Source of the DNA: Uliginosibacterium gangwonense
Lineage (GTDB): Bacteria > Pseudomonadota > Gammaproteobacteria > Burkholderiales > Rhodocyclaceae
NCBI GenBank assembly: GCA_005239635.1
Contig: SBBQ01000014.1
Location: forward strand, 1 to 62,310
Direction of reading: 5' to 3'
Length of the DNA stretch: 62,310 nucleotides
Positions within the stretch are counted from its first letter, which is position 1. Each line of letters begins with the position of its first letter. This document shows, piece by piece, positions 29,659 to 39,379 of this stretch. The translations under genes and the position numbers were made by a program. The notes beneath the pieces are model-generated. The model was not told the DNA's origin, did no database searches, and worked only from the letters and a program-made list of their open reading frames with translations.

Positions 29659-31119
29659 ATGACCTCATTCGCCGAAGCACCCTCCAAGCCGTCGCCGCAG
29701 GCCACCCTGCTCATTGTTGACGACGACCCGCTTATTGCCGACAGCCTAGGCTTTCTGTTGCGTGATGACTTCAGCATCGTGAATGCTGCCTCACGAACCG
29801 AAGCACTGAACCTGCTGTCTCGTCTAGCGTCACCCCCACTACTTGCCTTGGTCGACCTCGGTTTACCACCCAACCCGCATTTGCCTGATGAAGGGTTTGC
29901 CCTCATTGGCGACTTACTCGCACGTGCGCCCGAGATGCGCATCGTGGTACTTTCCGGCCAAAGTGAACAAGCTCACGCACGGCATGCGCGCACGCTCGGC
30001 GCCACAGAGTTTGTCTCCAAACCGGCGGATCCAGCCCTGCTACGTCAGCTGCTGCACACACTGCTGCGCGTCGCCCCAGCCGGCCTTGCCAGCCCGACAA
30101 CTGCTGGCTTGATTGGCAAAAGTGCCGCGCTTCAGAAGCTACTTCAGCAGATTCAACCTTTGGCCGATTCGCCCTACCCAGTGCTTATCGAAGGGGAGTC
30201 TGGTGTGGGCAAAGAAATTGTCGCCAGACACCACCTGCACGCCACAACCACACGCAGCCAACGCCCTTTTTTGGCGGTTAATTGCGCTGCAATTTCACCG
30301 GCGCTCATGGAGTCGACGCTGTTTGGGCATACCAAAGGGGCCTTCACAGGCGCTACACAAGCCCATGCTGGCTGCTTTGAAGATGCGCAAGACGGCACGC
30401 TATTTTTAGATGAGGTTGGCGAATTACCGCTTGATCTTCAGCCAAAATTACTACGCGTGCTCGAAAATGGTGAATTTCATCGCGTTGGCGAAACTCAAGT
30501 GCGACGCGCACGCGCGCGAATTATTGCTGCCACCAATCGGGATTTGCGGCTCGAAGTACGTAACGGGCACTTTCGTAGCGACCTCTATCACCGACTTTCG
30601 GTCTTTACGCTCAACATGCCCGCGCTGCGCGACATGGGCGAAGATCGTTTGGTGCTGTTGGAACATTTTGCCAATCAGCTCGCTCGCGAATCTGGATGTA
30701 CCGCATTTCAGCTCGAACCCGCCGCCATCGCACAACTCATGCAGTACCCGTTTCCGGGTAATGTGCGCGAACTACGCAATATCGCCATTCGCCTAATTGC
30801 ACGCTACGCTGGGCAAAGCGTAAGCGCAGAACAGCTCATGGCAGAGTTTGACCCCTTCAATTTGGCCACGGCAAACACACACGCCGGCAGCAATGAACAA
30901 CTACGCCAGCAGCAGTTGCAAACCGGCACGTTTAACCTCGACCATGCCCTAAGCCAGTTTGAACAAGACTATATTCAGACCGCGCTAACGCTGGCACGAG
31001 GTAACATGTCGCAAGCGGCTCGGCTGCTGGGCATCAACCGCACCACGCTTTATGCCCGCATGGACAGCGCCGGCGAGCGCAATACAGCCGATCGAAATCA
31101 TCGTGAGCAGGGACACTAG
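29659..31119 (+). CDS. Sigma-54-dependent response regulator, pilus locus
   Basis: A 486-aa NtrC/PilR-class activator. The receiver (about 15-138) has the acidic DDD at 21-23, phospho-Asp66 in LVDLGLPP and Lys121. The AAA+ domain has Walker A GESGVGKE (179-186), the sigma-54 contact loop GAFTGA (227-232) and Walker B LFLDEVGE (248-255). A Fis-type helix-turn-helix ends it (NMSQAARLLGINRTTLYARM). It opens the pilus gene run six bases before the ExeA/MshM gene; the histidine kinase at 45292-47022 is the obvious partner, as with PilR and PilS. The PEP-CTERM regulator PrsR is a related alternative, but no exosortase gene is here. Confidence 0.92.
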   Translation: MTSFAEAPSKPSPQATLLIVDDDPLIADSLGFLLRDDFSIVNAASRTEALNLLSRLASPPLLALVDLGLPPNPHLPDEGFALIGDLLARAPEMRIVVLSGQSEQAHARHARTLGATEFVSKPADPALLRQLLHTLLRVAPAGLASPTTAGLIGKSAALQKLLQQIQPLADSPYPVLIEGESGVGKEIVARHHLHATTTRSQRPFLAVNCAAISPALMESTLFGHTKGAFTGATQAHAGCFEDAQDGTLFLDEVGELPLDLQPKLLRVLENGEFHRVGETQVRRARARIIAATNRDLRLEVRNGHFRSDLYHRLSVFTLNMPALRDMGEDRLVLLEHFANQLARESGCTAFQLEPAAIAQLMQYPFPGNVRELRNIAIRLIARYAGQSVSAEQLMAEFDPFNLATANTHAGSNEQLRQQQLQTGTFNLDHALSQFEQDYIQTALTLARGNMSQAARLLGINRTTLYARMDSAGERNTADRNHREQGH

Positions 31120-31124
31120 CCGAC

Positions 31125-33098
31125 ATGTATCTTGAACACTTCGGGCTGAATGAGGCACCGTTCCGCATCACACCGCATACGGATTTTTTTTATACCGGTG
31201 CTAATCGCGGGGCGTTGTTAGACGCCCTGCTCTATGCCATTGGCAACGATGAAGGCATCGTCAAAGTCAGCGGTGAAATTGGTACAGGCAAAACCATGTT
31301 GGCACGCATGGCCATCCGGCTATTGCCCACCTCAACTCTCGCCATCTATCTTGCCAATCCGCTACTAAACCGCGATGAATTACTGCACTTACTGGCAGAT
31401 GAATTAGGTTTAGAAACACGTGATGATCAAACGCATCGACTGATGCGACAGATCGAAGAACGGCTCGTTGCACTGTACGCGAGCAACCAGAAAGTTGCGC
31501 TGCTAATTGACGAAGCCCATGCCATGCCGGTTGAGTCGCTAGAGGCGATACGGCTCTTATCCAACCTAGAGTCCGAGCGGCACAAATTGCTGCAGATTGT
31601 TTTATTTGGCCAACCCGAACTGGATAGCCTGCTTTCAAAAAGCAACCTGCGCCAACTCAAAGACCGCATCACACAAAATTTTCGGCTAGGCCCCATGCAG
31701 CTTAACGATGCGGCTGAATACATTGATTTTCGGATGCGTGCTGCGGGCTACCGTGGCCCCCGCGTTTTTACGCCAGAGGCAATCAAACTCATCGTAGAAC
31801 TCTCTAGCGGACTCACGCGCCGCATTAATATCTTGGCCGATAAAGGTTTATTGGCGGCATTTGCCAATAACGAACATGTGGTGGATGTTGCGCAAATTAA
31901 ACGCGCCGCTGCAGATGCAGAAATGACAAGCAGTCCGGGTATTCGCATCGCCACTCCATCCATGAGTTTTGCTTGGCTGAGCGCACCCTTCCGTTGGCTG
32001 ACCGATGCATTCCACTGGCTGGGGCACCAAAACCGCAATATGGTTTTGGCCGAGATTGGTTTAGCGCTGCTGGTATGCGTCGTCCTATACTTCACCGGAC
32101 AACCACACACCACCCCCCAAAACACAGCTAGCGAACCTGCCTCTGCCACAGAGACTTCGGCTGAAAATAACTCGCCCCCGGTAGCGACAACTGCCCCAAC
32201 GTCCACCACGACCAACGGAGCCGCAACACCCGTCGCCCCCGCAGCCTCTGCACCTGCCGCAAAACCAACCCCCACACCAACACCCGCACCAACCGCCTCG
32301 ACTTCTCCAGCCCCTGTGAGCCAAGCTGCGCCCAGCGTAGCAAGTGCGCCTAGTAAACCTGTTGAAGTAAAGCCCGCTGCTAGCTCACAGCCACCGACAA
32401 CCAGCACGGTGACAGCCAAAGTAGCAGATGCAGCGGCCCAAAAAGCAGCCGCAATCTCGATTCAATCGCCAAGTGCCAGCGGCGGAAACACAGTCTCGAT
32501 CACCCCTTCAACACCGACTAAGCCGGTGATCATTGCATCTGCGTCCACTCCATCTACCCCGACCACGCCGACCGCACCAACCATTTCGACTGCACCTGCA
32601 CCCGCCAAACCAGCAGCAACGATTGCCGCACCTCAGCCCGCAGGAGCGACGCCACCACCAATCACTCAAGCCAAGCCTGCACCCACGACGACCGCTGCCG
32701 CACCCGTAGTGTCCACCGCACCTGCGGCTGAAGCTGTGCCCAACAAGGCGACTGCCGCAGAAGCACCCGCAGTTAATTTAGGCCGCCTTACCCGCAGCCG
32801 ACAGGACGGAACCTCTGCTTGGCTAGCTGCCAGCGCAGCCGAGTCCTGGACATTGCAGCTAGCCGTGCTGGACGCCAAACAGTCAAACGCGGCAGAAGAA
32901 GTGGTCGCCGAAGCGATGTCTCGCCAAACGGGCAACCAAGTCCATGTGCGTGTGCTGCAGGGTAAAAATGGGGCTCGCATCCAAATGCTATACGGCACAT
33001 ATCCAGACCAAGCCAGCGCAGCCCAAGCTGCATCTACGCTGCCAAGCGAATTGCGACGCTACAAACCACAAGCGATACCGCTCTCGCAGATGCGCTAA
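31125..33098 (+). CDS. ExeA/MshM-type AAA ATPase with C-terminal SPOR-like domain
   Basis: A 657-aa membrane ATPase of the pilus/secretion assembly system. It starts MYLEHFGLNEAPFRITPHTD, the ExeA/MshM signature, with Walker A SGEIGTGKTM (about 49-58), Walker B VALLIDEAHAMP (about 123-134) and sensor GQPEL. A membrane helix (about 308-326) leads to a Pro/Thr/Ala/Ser-rich linker of more than 200 residues, and the last 80 residues (WTLQLAVLDAKQ to LRRYKPQAIPL) form a SPOR-like domain that would bind peptidoglycan. ExeA homologues place secretins across the wall, which fits the secretin gene next door. Confidence 0.9.
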   Translation: MYLEHFGLNEAPFRITPHTDFFYTGANRGALLDALLYAIGNDEGIVKVSGEIGTGKTMLARMAIRLLPTSTLAIYLANPLLNRDELLHLLADELGLETRDDQTHRLMRQIEERLVALYASNQKVALLIDEAHAMPVESLEAIRLLSNLESERHKLLQIVLFGQPELDSLLSKSNLRQLKDRITQNFRLGPMQLNDAAEYIDFRMRAAGYRGPRVFTPEAIKLIVELSSGLTRRINILADKGLLAAFANNEHVVDVAQIKRAAADAEMTSSPGIRIATPSMSFAWLSAPFRWLTDAFHWLGHQNRNMVLAEIGLALLVCVVLYFTGQPHTTPQNTASEPASATETSAENNSPPVATTAPTSTTTNGAATPVAPAASAPAAKPTPTPTPAPTASTSPAPVSQAAPSVASAPSKPVEVKPAASSQPPTTSTVTAKVADAAAQKAAAISIQSPSASGGNTVSITPSTPTKPVIIASASTPSTPTTPTAPTISTAPAPAKPAATIAAPQPAGATPPPITQAKPAPTTTAAAPVVSTAPAAEAVPNKATAAEAPAVNLGRLTRSRQDGTSAWLAASAAESWTLQLAVLDAKQSNAAEEVVAEAMSRQTGNQVHVRVLQGKNGARIQMLYGTYPDQASAAQAASTLPSELRRYKPQAIPLSQMR

Positions 33099-33332
33099 TC
33101 GACTATTCAAACCCTGGGTAACAACGGCGACCAGCAATACGCACTCTTGCGCTAACTTTTACTGTACTCGCCCACCCCGCCGAAATTCGGCCTTAAATGC
33201 TCCCCAAGCCGCATGGGGGCTAGCCATGCAACGCAAGTGGTATATCATTCACGGCTAGGTGACCCGCCACGACGCGCTTACTTGCTGCACATAGCTGAAA
33301 GCTAAGTCGGGTTCAAAGAACATGCCGGACAA

Positions 33333-35261
33333 ATGATGACTGACACTTTACGCAAGCAGATCTCCACGCGCTCGTTCAAACCCGCCAGCACATTTGGCGC
33401 TTTGCCAATATTGAGCTTCGTTGCATTGCTGACCGCCTGCTCTTCGACACCCATTCCCTCCGTTGGTAGCGGACACTTACAACGTGATGATGCCGATATC
33501 GCCGCCAACCAGAGTGGGCGCGCAAATACAACAGGCTCTGTCGCGGGCGCGATTCCGGCGCCGGTTGCCGCATCTGCCATGCCGCCCAAGCCCACAGGCA
33601 AACGCCGCACCGATACCTACAGCGCGGTATTTACGAATATCCGCGTACAAGAATTGTTGTTTGCCTTAGCGCGTGACGCACGCGTCAATATCGACATCCA
33701 CCCGGGTATTGAAGGCACGGTCACGATTAATGCCATTGACCAAACACTGCCGCAAATTCTCGATCGGATTTCTAAGCAGGTCGACATGCGCTGGGAACAG
33801 AATGGCCCCAACATTGTTGTGATGCCTGACACGCCATTTTTGCGCACCTACCGTGTCGACTACGTCAACATGGCGCGCGACACCACCAGCACCATCACCA
33901 TTACCAGTCAAGTAGGTTCTGTAACGGGCAACAACCAGAATGGCGGTGGCAATAGCAATAGCGTTACGGGTAATACAAACAGCTCCCAAACTCGCGTTGA
34001 AAACCGCTCAAACAATCGCTTTTGGGACACATTGATTCAGAACGTAAAAGACATTCTACGTGAGACCGACAAAGTCTTTCCCGAAGGCGCCAGTGAAACA
34101 GTCACTGAACAACGCAGTAGCCAAACGGCGTCAACTTCTGGCATCAATCCTTTCGCCAGTGGCGCAGGCACCAGCCGCAATCGAAATTTCGTAGCGGGCG
34201 AAACCAATGTTCAGCGTAACGATACTGAGACAAGCCGTCGCGTGACTTTCCGCGAAGCAGCCAGTGTTATTGCCAATCCAGAAACGGGCATTCTCAGCAT
34301 TCGTGCCAGCAGCCGTCAGCACGAAAAGATTCAAGAGTTTTTGGACAAGGTCAGTTCGCGTGCGCGCAAACAGGTTCTGATCGAAGCGTCAGTGGCCGAG
34401 GTTTCGCTGAGCAACAATTATCAGCAAGGCATCGACTGGTCTCGTTTGAGCCTGACCGGAACCGGTTTTGCATTGGCAATGAAGGCCGCCGGAGCTCTCT
34501 CTGCACCAGCCTCATCCATTTTTGCACTGACTTACACCAATGCTGATTCGCGCGTCGGCAATTTATCAGGCACCGTAAAGTTGTTGGAGTCTTTTGGTAG
34601 CGTCAAAGTACTCTCAAGCCCCAAGCTCTCAGTCCTCAACAATCAAACCGCGATTCTCAAAGTGGTCGACAACACGGTGTACTTCACCATTGAGAGCAAC
34701 ACCAACCAAAACGCCAATCAAACCTCAACGACCTTCACCACCACGGTGCACTCCATCCCGGTTGGCTTGGTCATGAATGTCACACCGCAAATTAGTGATG
34801 ATGGTTCGGTGCTGCTCAATGTGCGTCCGAGCATCTCGCGCATTATTGGCGTCGCCACCGACCCCAACCCCGCGCTAAAAGACAAAAATTTAACCGCGCC
34901 GATTGTGAATGAAATTCCCATCGTGCGTTCGCGTGAAATGGAATCTATTCTGCGCGTCGACGATGGCAACATCGCGGTACTCGGTGGCTTGATGGAAGAC
35001 ACCATCAATTTTAAAGACGATGGCGTTCCCGGGGCGTCTCGCCTACCGGGTCTGGGCGCACTCTTCCAAAACCGTAATGACACCAGCCAGAAAACTGAAC
35101 TCGTTATCTTCTTGCGCCCCGTCATCATTCGTGACGCAAGCGTTGAGGGCGATTACAAAAACTATCGCAACAGCCTACCCAACCAGGATTTCTTTTCGAA
35201 TAACCCAGGACCTGGCGCATGGGGCCCTCCTCCCAATGAAAGCGGAGGCACACGCCGGTGA
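33333..35261 (+). CDS. MSHA-type pilus secretin MshL-like
   Basis: A 642-aa outer-membrane secretin through which the pilus would pass. A lipobox, LLTACSST, sits near 33-40. An N-domain (AVFTNIRVQELLFALARDA, about 96-114) is followed by an Asn/Ser/Gly-rich insert (about 200-290), the ring-building segments and the secretin core with VLSSPKLSVLNNQTAILKV-type sequence (about 425) and the VPGASRLPGLGALFQNR end motif (about 568-584). The ATG at 33333 overlaps an alternative ATG one codon on. The 234-base gap before it may carry a promoter. Confidence 0.93.
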   Translation: MMTDTLRKQISTRSFKPASTFGALPILSFVALLTACSSTPIPSVGSGHLQRDDADIAANQSGRANTTGSVAGAIPAPVAASAMPPKPTGKRRTDTYSAVFTNIRVQELLFALARDARVNIDIHPGIEGTVTINAIDQTLPQILDRISKQVDMRWEQNGPNIVVMPDTPFLRTYRVDYVNMARDTTSTITITSQVGSVTGNNQNGGGNSNSVTGNTNSSQTRVENRSNNRFWDTLIQNVKDILRETDKVFPEGASETVTEQRSSQTASTSGINPFASGAGTSRNRNFVAGETNVQRNDTETSRRVTFREAASVIANPETGILSIRASSRQHEKIQEFLDKVSSRARKQVLIEASVAEVSLSNNYQQGIDWSRLSLTGTGFALAMKAAGALSAPASSIFALTYTNADSRVGNLSGTVKLLESFGSVKVLSSPKLSVLNNQTAILKVVDNTVYFTIESNTNQNANQTSTTFTTTVHSIPVGLVMNVTPQISDDGSVLLNVRPSISRIIGVATDPNPALKDKNLTAPIVNEIPIVRSREMESILRVDDGNIAVLGGLMEDTINFKDDGVPGASRLPGLGALFQNRNDTSQKTELVIFLRPVIIRDASVEGDYKNYRNSLPNQDFFSNNPGPGAWGPPPNESGGTRR

Positions 35262-36472
35262 GCTTGCTGCTCGACGCCCTTAAACGGGCAGAACAATCGC
35301 GCCAACAGACGGAGCGAGCCAGCCCACGTGAAATGAATGCGCCGATCGACAAGCAGGCGCTCGCAGCACTTGCGTTAGCAGAGTTAGAAGAACGGCCCAG
35401 CACACGTGACAGCTCGGCACGGGCGGATACCAATCCGGCCTTTAATGCAGCCATCGCTGCAGAAACGCCGAGTGATATCCGCCAAGCACAACGCGAAGCC
35501 GCGAAGCTTTTGTTTGATGTAAAAGCCAACCAAGAACCCAAGCCGCGCTATGCACTACTCGCCAGCTTGTTTCTAGCCGGCGTATTTGGCATCTCCGTGT
35601 GGGTATGGCAAGGCTTACAAGCACGCAGCACCATTCGCCCCACTTCTGACGATGCAACACGATTAGCGCATATGCCCGTTCAACCAAAGATTGAGCCACC
35701 TGCTGAAAATGCTTCACATACAGCGTCCACTTCGAACACCGCTGAAGTGGCAACAACCACCGTCACACGCTCGTACACTAATACCACCTCAAGCGAAACA
35801 ACCCCTACAGCCGACACCTATGCCAATACTCCACGCTGGCGCAGCATTCCGGCTGGTGGCGATGCACATCTCACACGAACACCTTCTGTCGCGGTGCCCG
35901 ATAACATCGCGCGTGGTTACGAAGCTTTGCGTAGTAACGATCTCAATAGCGCACGTGCTGCCTACCAGCAGGCGTATCAAAGCGACCCCAACAACACAGA
36001 TGCTTTGCACGGCCTCGCCACCCTCGCGCTCAGAGAAAAACAGCCCAATCGAGCCGAATCAATTTATCGTCGCATTCTTGAGCTCGACCCGACTGACGCA
36101 GATGCCACCGCCGCGCTCAACATCTTACGGCGCAAAGACAATAGTGAGAGCACACTGCGCAGCGCCATGGCGCAGCAGCCAGATACGCCCGCCACACACT
36201 TTGCACTCGGCAATTTGTTAGCAGGTGAGCAACGTTGGCGCGAAGCGCAACAAGCCTACTTCAACGCCTGTGCAGGCGACCCATCAAACCCGGACTACGC
36301 ATTTAATCTAGCGGTGAGCTTGGAGCACTTGCACCAACCTGCCCAAGCTGCGGTGTACTACGCACGCGCGATTAATACATCACGTAGTCGTGCTGCCGCT
36401 TTCTCATCCGAGCAAGCTCAAACGCGACTCAAGGCCATCCAGTCTGCACTTGAAACTGGAGCCGCACCGTGA
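35258..36472 (+). CDS. TPR protein of the pilus locus (MshN-like)
   Basis: A 404-aa protein starting MSLLLDALKRAEQSRQQTE, the opening typical of MshN and of GspB/ExeB-like partners. One membrane helix lies at about 92-112 (ALLASLFLAGVFGISVWVW), then a Thr/Ser-rich periplasmic linker and about five tetratricopeptide repeats (about 215-390, starting NIARGYEALRSNDLNSARAAY). It probably bridges the inner-membrane platform and secretin. GTG is the start and overlaps the secretin stop (GTGA). Confidence 0.85.
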   Translation: MSLLLDALKRAEQSRQQTERASPREMNAPIDKQALAALALAELEERPSTRDSSARADTNPAFNAAIAAETPSDIRQAQREAAKLLFDVKANQEPKPRYALLASLFLAGVFGISVWVWQGLQARSTIRPTSDDATRLAHMPVQPKIEPPAENASHTASTSNTAEVATTTVTRSYTNTTSSETTPTADTYANTPRWRSIPAGGDAHLTRTPSVAVPDNIARGYEALRSNDLNSARAAYQQAYQSDPNNTDALHGLATLALREKQPNRAESIYRRILELDPTDADATAALNILRRKDNSESTLRSAMAQQPDTPATHFALGNLLAGEQRWREAQQAYFNACAGDPSNPDYAFNLAVSLEHLHQPAQAAVYYARAINTSRSRAAAFSSEQAQTRLKAIQSALETGAAP

Positions 36473-38169
36473 AGCGTAATATTTCTCTGCCGCTCGGCCA
36501 AGCGTTAACTGACTCTGGTCTGATTAGCCACGACCAGCTGGCCATTGCGCTGCGCGAGCAACACAACTCTACGACCCCGCTCGGTCAATTGCTGGTTAAC
36601 TTAGGATTCCTCACCGAAGCCACGCTACGTGAGGTCTTGGGCGAATCGCTCGGGCGACAAACCATTGACCTGAGCAACAACGTGCCCGACTTCGAGGCAT
36701 TGCGTTTAGTCAGCAGCGAATTGGCAAAGCGCCATCGTCTGTTGCCTTTGTGGCTGTCAGATGATCGTGGGCAACTCACGGTTGCCTTAAGCGACGTCAA
36801 TAACATTGTTGCGCTCGACACACTGCGCGGCGTTTTGCCAAATGGCATGGATGTCGATGTTTTACTCGCAGGCGACACCGAGTTATCGCGAGCGATTGAT
36901 CAGTATTACGGGCATGAACTGTCGATCGACGGCATCCTGCATGAAATTGAAACCGGCGAAGTCGACTTTCGCGTTTTTGCGCAAAACAATGACGAGTACA
37001 GCCAACCCGTTGTTCGATTGATTGATGCCTTGCTAAGCGATGCCGTGCGTCGCGAAGCCTCGGACATTCACTTTGAACCCGAGGCGAATTTCCTGCGAAT
37101 TCGCTATCGCATTGACGGCATGCTGCGCCCAGTACGTTCTCTTCACAAGAGCTACTGGCCGGCCATGGCGGTACGTATCAAGGTGATGGCAGCGCTCAAT
37201 ATTGCCGAATCACGCGCGCCACAAGACGGCCGTATCACGCTCAACGTTCTCGGTCATCCCGTCGACTTTCGTGTCTCTGCACAGCCCACCATTCATGGTG
37301 AGAACATTGTGCTGCGGATTCTGGATCGCAAACGCGGCATTGTGCCGCTCGACAACTTGGGCTTGCACGAGCAGCAGCTTGACCAACTCAAGCTCATGAT
37401 TGCGCGCCCGGAAGGCATTATTCTCGCCACCGGCCCTACGGGTAGCGGCAAAACCACCACCCTGTATTCGGTGCTGAATCATTTGAATCACGACAGCATC
37501 AACATCATGACCTTAGAAGATCCGGTGGAATATCCAATGCCACTGATTCGCCAAACGTCGGTGGCCGATGCCGTCAAACTCGATTTTGCCAATGGTGTGC
37601 GCTCGATGATGCGCCAAGACCCGGACGTGATTTTGGTTGGCGAAATTCGCGACACCGAAACCGCAGAAATGGCCTTTCGTGCGGCGATGACGGGTCACCA
37701 AGTGTTCTCAACACTCCACACCAACTCTGCCATCGGTGCGATTCCGCGCTTGCTTGACCTTGGCATTCTGCCGGACATCATGGCCGGCAATATTATTGGC
37801 GTGATCGCTCAACGACTTTTGCGCAAACTATGCCCGCACTGCAAAGAAGCATATCCCGCTGAGTTGCACGAAATGCAGTTATTAGGCCGCCGCGAGGAGC
37901 GCCCACTGCAACTGTATCGCGCAAAAGGATGCGAAGCCTGCAGCTTTACCGGCTATCGCGGGCGCATGGCAGTCATGGAACTGCTGCGTATGGACGCGGA
38001 TCTCGACGAGCTCGTAGCGCGTCGCGCCACCTTCCGCGAAATTCGCAATGCAGCACGCGCCAAAGGTTTCCGCAGTTTGGCAGAAGATGGGCTTCGTCGC
38101 GTACAGGAAGGTTTAACGTCGCTCGACGAATTGTCACGCATTGTCGATCTCACCGATCGCATGGCATGA
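36469..38169 (+). CDS. Pilus extension ATPase MshE/GspE family
   Basis: A 566-aa hexameric motor for pilin polymerisation. The N-terminal MshEN domain (about 1-160) precedes the ATPase: Walker A ATGPTGSGKTTTLYSVL (about 323-339), Asp box, Walker B LVGEIRDTETAEMAF (about 387-401) and His box STLHTNS. A zinc tetra-Cys site follows (LCPHC near 448 and GCEACSFTG near 487). In the MshEN motif the first residue is Pro (PLGQ at about 8 and 44) rather than the Arg that reads c-di-GMP, so ligand binding is doubtful. GTG start overlaps the upstream stop. Confidence 0.95.
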   Translation: MKRNISLPLGQALTDSGLISHDQLAIALREQHNSTTPLGQLLVNLGFLTEATLREVLGESLGRQTIDLSNNVPDFEALRLVSSELAKRHRLLPLWLSDDRGQLTVALSDVNNIVALDTLRGVLPNGMDVDVLLAGDTELSRAIDQYYGHELSIDGILHEIETGEVDFRVFAQNNDEYSQPVVRLIDALLSDAVRREASDIHFEPEANFLRIRYRIDGMLRPVRSLHKSYWPAMAVRIKVMAALNIAESRAPQDGRITLNVLGHPVDFRVSAQPTIHGENIVLRILDRKRGIVPLDNLGLHEQQLDQLKLMIARPEGIILATGPTGSGKTTTLYSVLNHLNHDSINIMTLEDPVEYPMPLIRQTSVADAVKLDFANGVRSMMRQDPDVILVGEIRDTETAEMAFRAAMTGHQVFSTLHTNSAIGAIPRLLDLGILPDIMAGNIIGVIAQRLLRKLCPHCKEAYPAELHEMQLLGRREERPLQLYRAKGCEACSFTGYRGRMAVMELLRMDADLDELVARRATFREIRNAARAKGFRSLAEDGLRRVQEGLTSLDELSRIVDLTDRMA

Positions 38170-38179
38170 GGCGAACACC

Positions 38180-39379
38180 ATGCCCATGTTCAGCTACAAG
38201 GCCATGAACCCGGACGGACGAACCGTGCTGGGACAAATGGACGCCATCAATCTCATTGATTTAGAAATGCGGCTCAAACGAATGGAGCTGGACTTCATTC
38301 ATGGCCGCCCCATCCAAGCAAATCGTTTACTCCCTTCGCGTCGCATGCCGCGTCGTGAGTTGATCAATTTCTTTTTTCAACTGCATCAACTCACGCGTGC
38401 AGGCGTGCCAATTCTCGACGCGCTCTGTGATTTGCGTGACTCCAGCACACTGCCCCGCATGCGCTCGCATGTTGCCAGTTTGATTGAAGACATTGAAGGC
38501 GGCCGCACACTATCGCAGGCTATGGCGGAGCAGCCGTTGCTGTTTAATCACGTCATGTGCGCACTCATCCGCGCAGGCGAAAGCACCGGCAACCTGCCTG
38601 AAGTACTCGAAAACATTACCGAATCACTGAAATGGGAAGACGAACTATCCGCACAAACTCGGCAAGCCCTCACGTATCCAGCGCTCACCGCCGTGGTGGT
38701 GTTTTTGGTTCTAGGCATTCTGCTGGTTGCGGTAGTGCCCGACTTGGCGCGTTTCTTACGCAGTTCGGGCCAACCCATTCCGCTGCAAATGCAGATCATG
38801 GTTGGGCTCTCGAATGTGATCAAGCAGTACTGGTTACTCCTTCTCATAGTGCCCGTCGTCTTGCTAATCGGCGGTTTTGCATTCGTTCGCAGCAATGAGG
38901 CGCAGCTATATCGAATCGATGCCCTTAAACTGCGCCTACCAATTGTTGGCGGAATATTGCACAAAATCATTCTGTCCCGATTCGCCAGCGTATTCTCGAT
39001 GTTGTACGCCTCAGGCATTCCGATTATTGACGCTGTTCGCACCACCGAAGATGTCGTCGGTAATCGTGCGGTTAAAGAAAGTTTGCAGCGCGCCGGCCGA
39101 CTCATTATTGAAGGTCAAAACGCCACACAAGCGTTTCAACTTGCCGGTCTATTTCCACCACTGGTGATTCGCATGCTGCAAGTGGGCGAAGCCACGGGCG
39201 CACTTGATACTGCACTTTTGAACGTTGCCTACTTTTACAATCGTGAAGTTCGCGAATCAATTACGCGCGTGCAAGCTGGTGTAGGCCCCGCACTCACCAT
39301 TATTCTCGGCATGATCGTGCTATCGATTGCACTGGCCGTGATCGGACCCATTTACGACATGCTGACCAAAATCCACTAA
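38180..39379 (+). CDS. Pilus inner-membrane platform protein MshG/GspF family
   Basis: A 399-aa GspF-type platform protein that the MshE motor turns. It opens MPMFSYKAMNPDGRTVLGQM, has two duplicated T2SSF domains (about 60-185 and 265-390) with LTRAGVPILDALCDL and MLYASGIPIIDAVRT as matching blocks, and three membrane helices (about 158-180, 213-235, 365-388). The ATG at 38180 follows GAGG by eight bases; the frame is open further upstream but has no better site. Confidence 0.95.
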   Translation: MPMFSYKAMNPDGRTVLGQMDAINLIDLEMRLKRMELDFIHGRPIQANRLLPSRRMPRRELINFFFQLHQLTRAGVPILDALCDLRDSSTLPRMRSHVASLIEDIEGGRTLSQAMAEQPLLFNHVMCALIRAGESTGNLPEVLENITESLKWEDELSAQTRQALTYPALTAVVVFLVLGILLVAVVPDLARFLRSSGQPIPLQMQIMVGLSNVIKQYWLLLLIVPVVLLIGGFAFVRSNEAQLYRIDALKLRLPIVGGILHKIILSRFASVFSMLYASGIPIIDAVRTTEDVVGNRAVKESLQRAGRLIIEGQNATQAFQLAGLFPPLVIRMLQVGEATGALDTALLNVAYFYNREVRESITRVQAGVGPALTIILGMIVLSIALAVIGPIYDMLTKIH

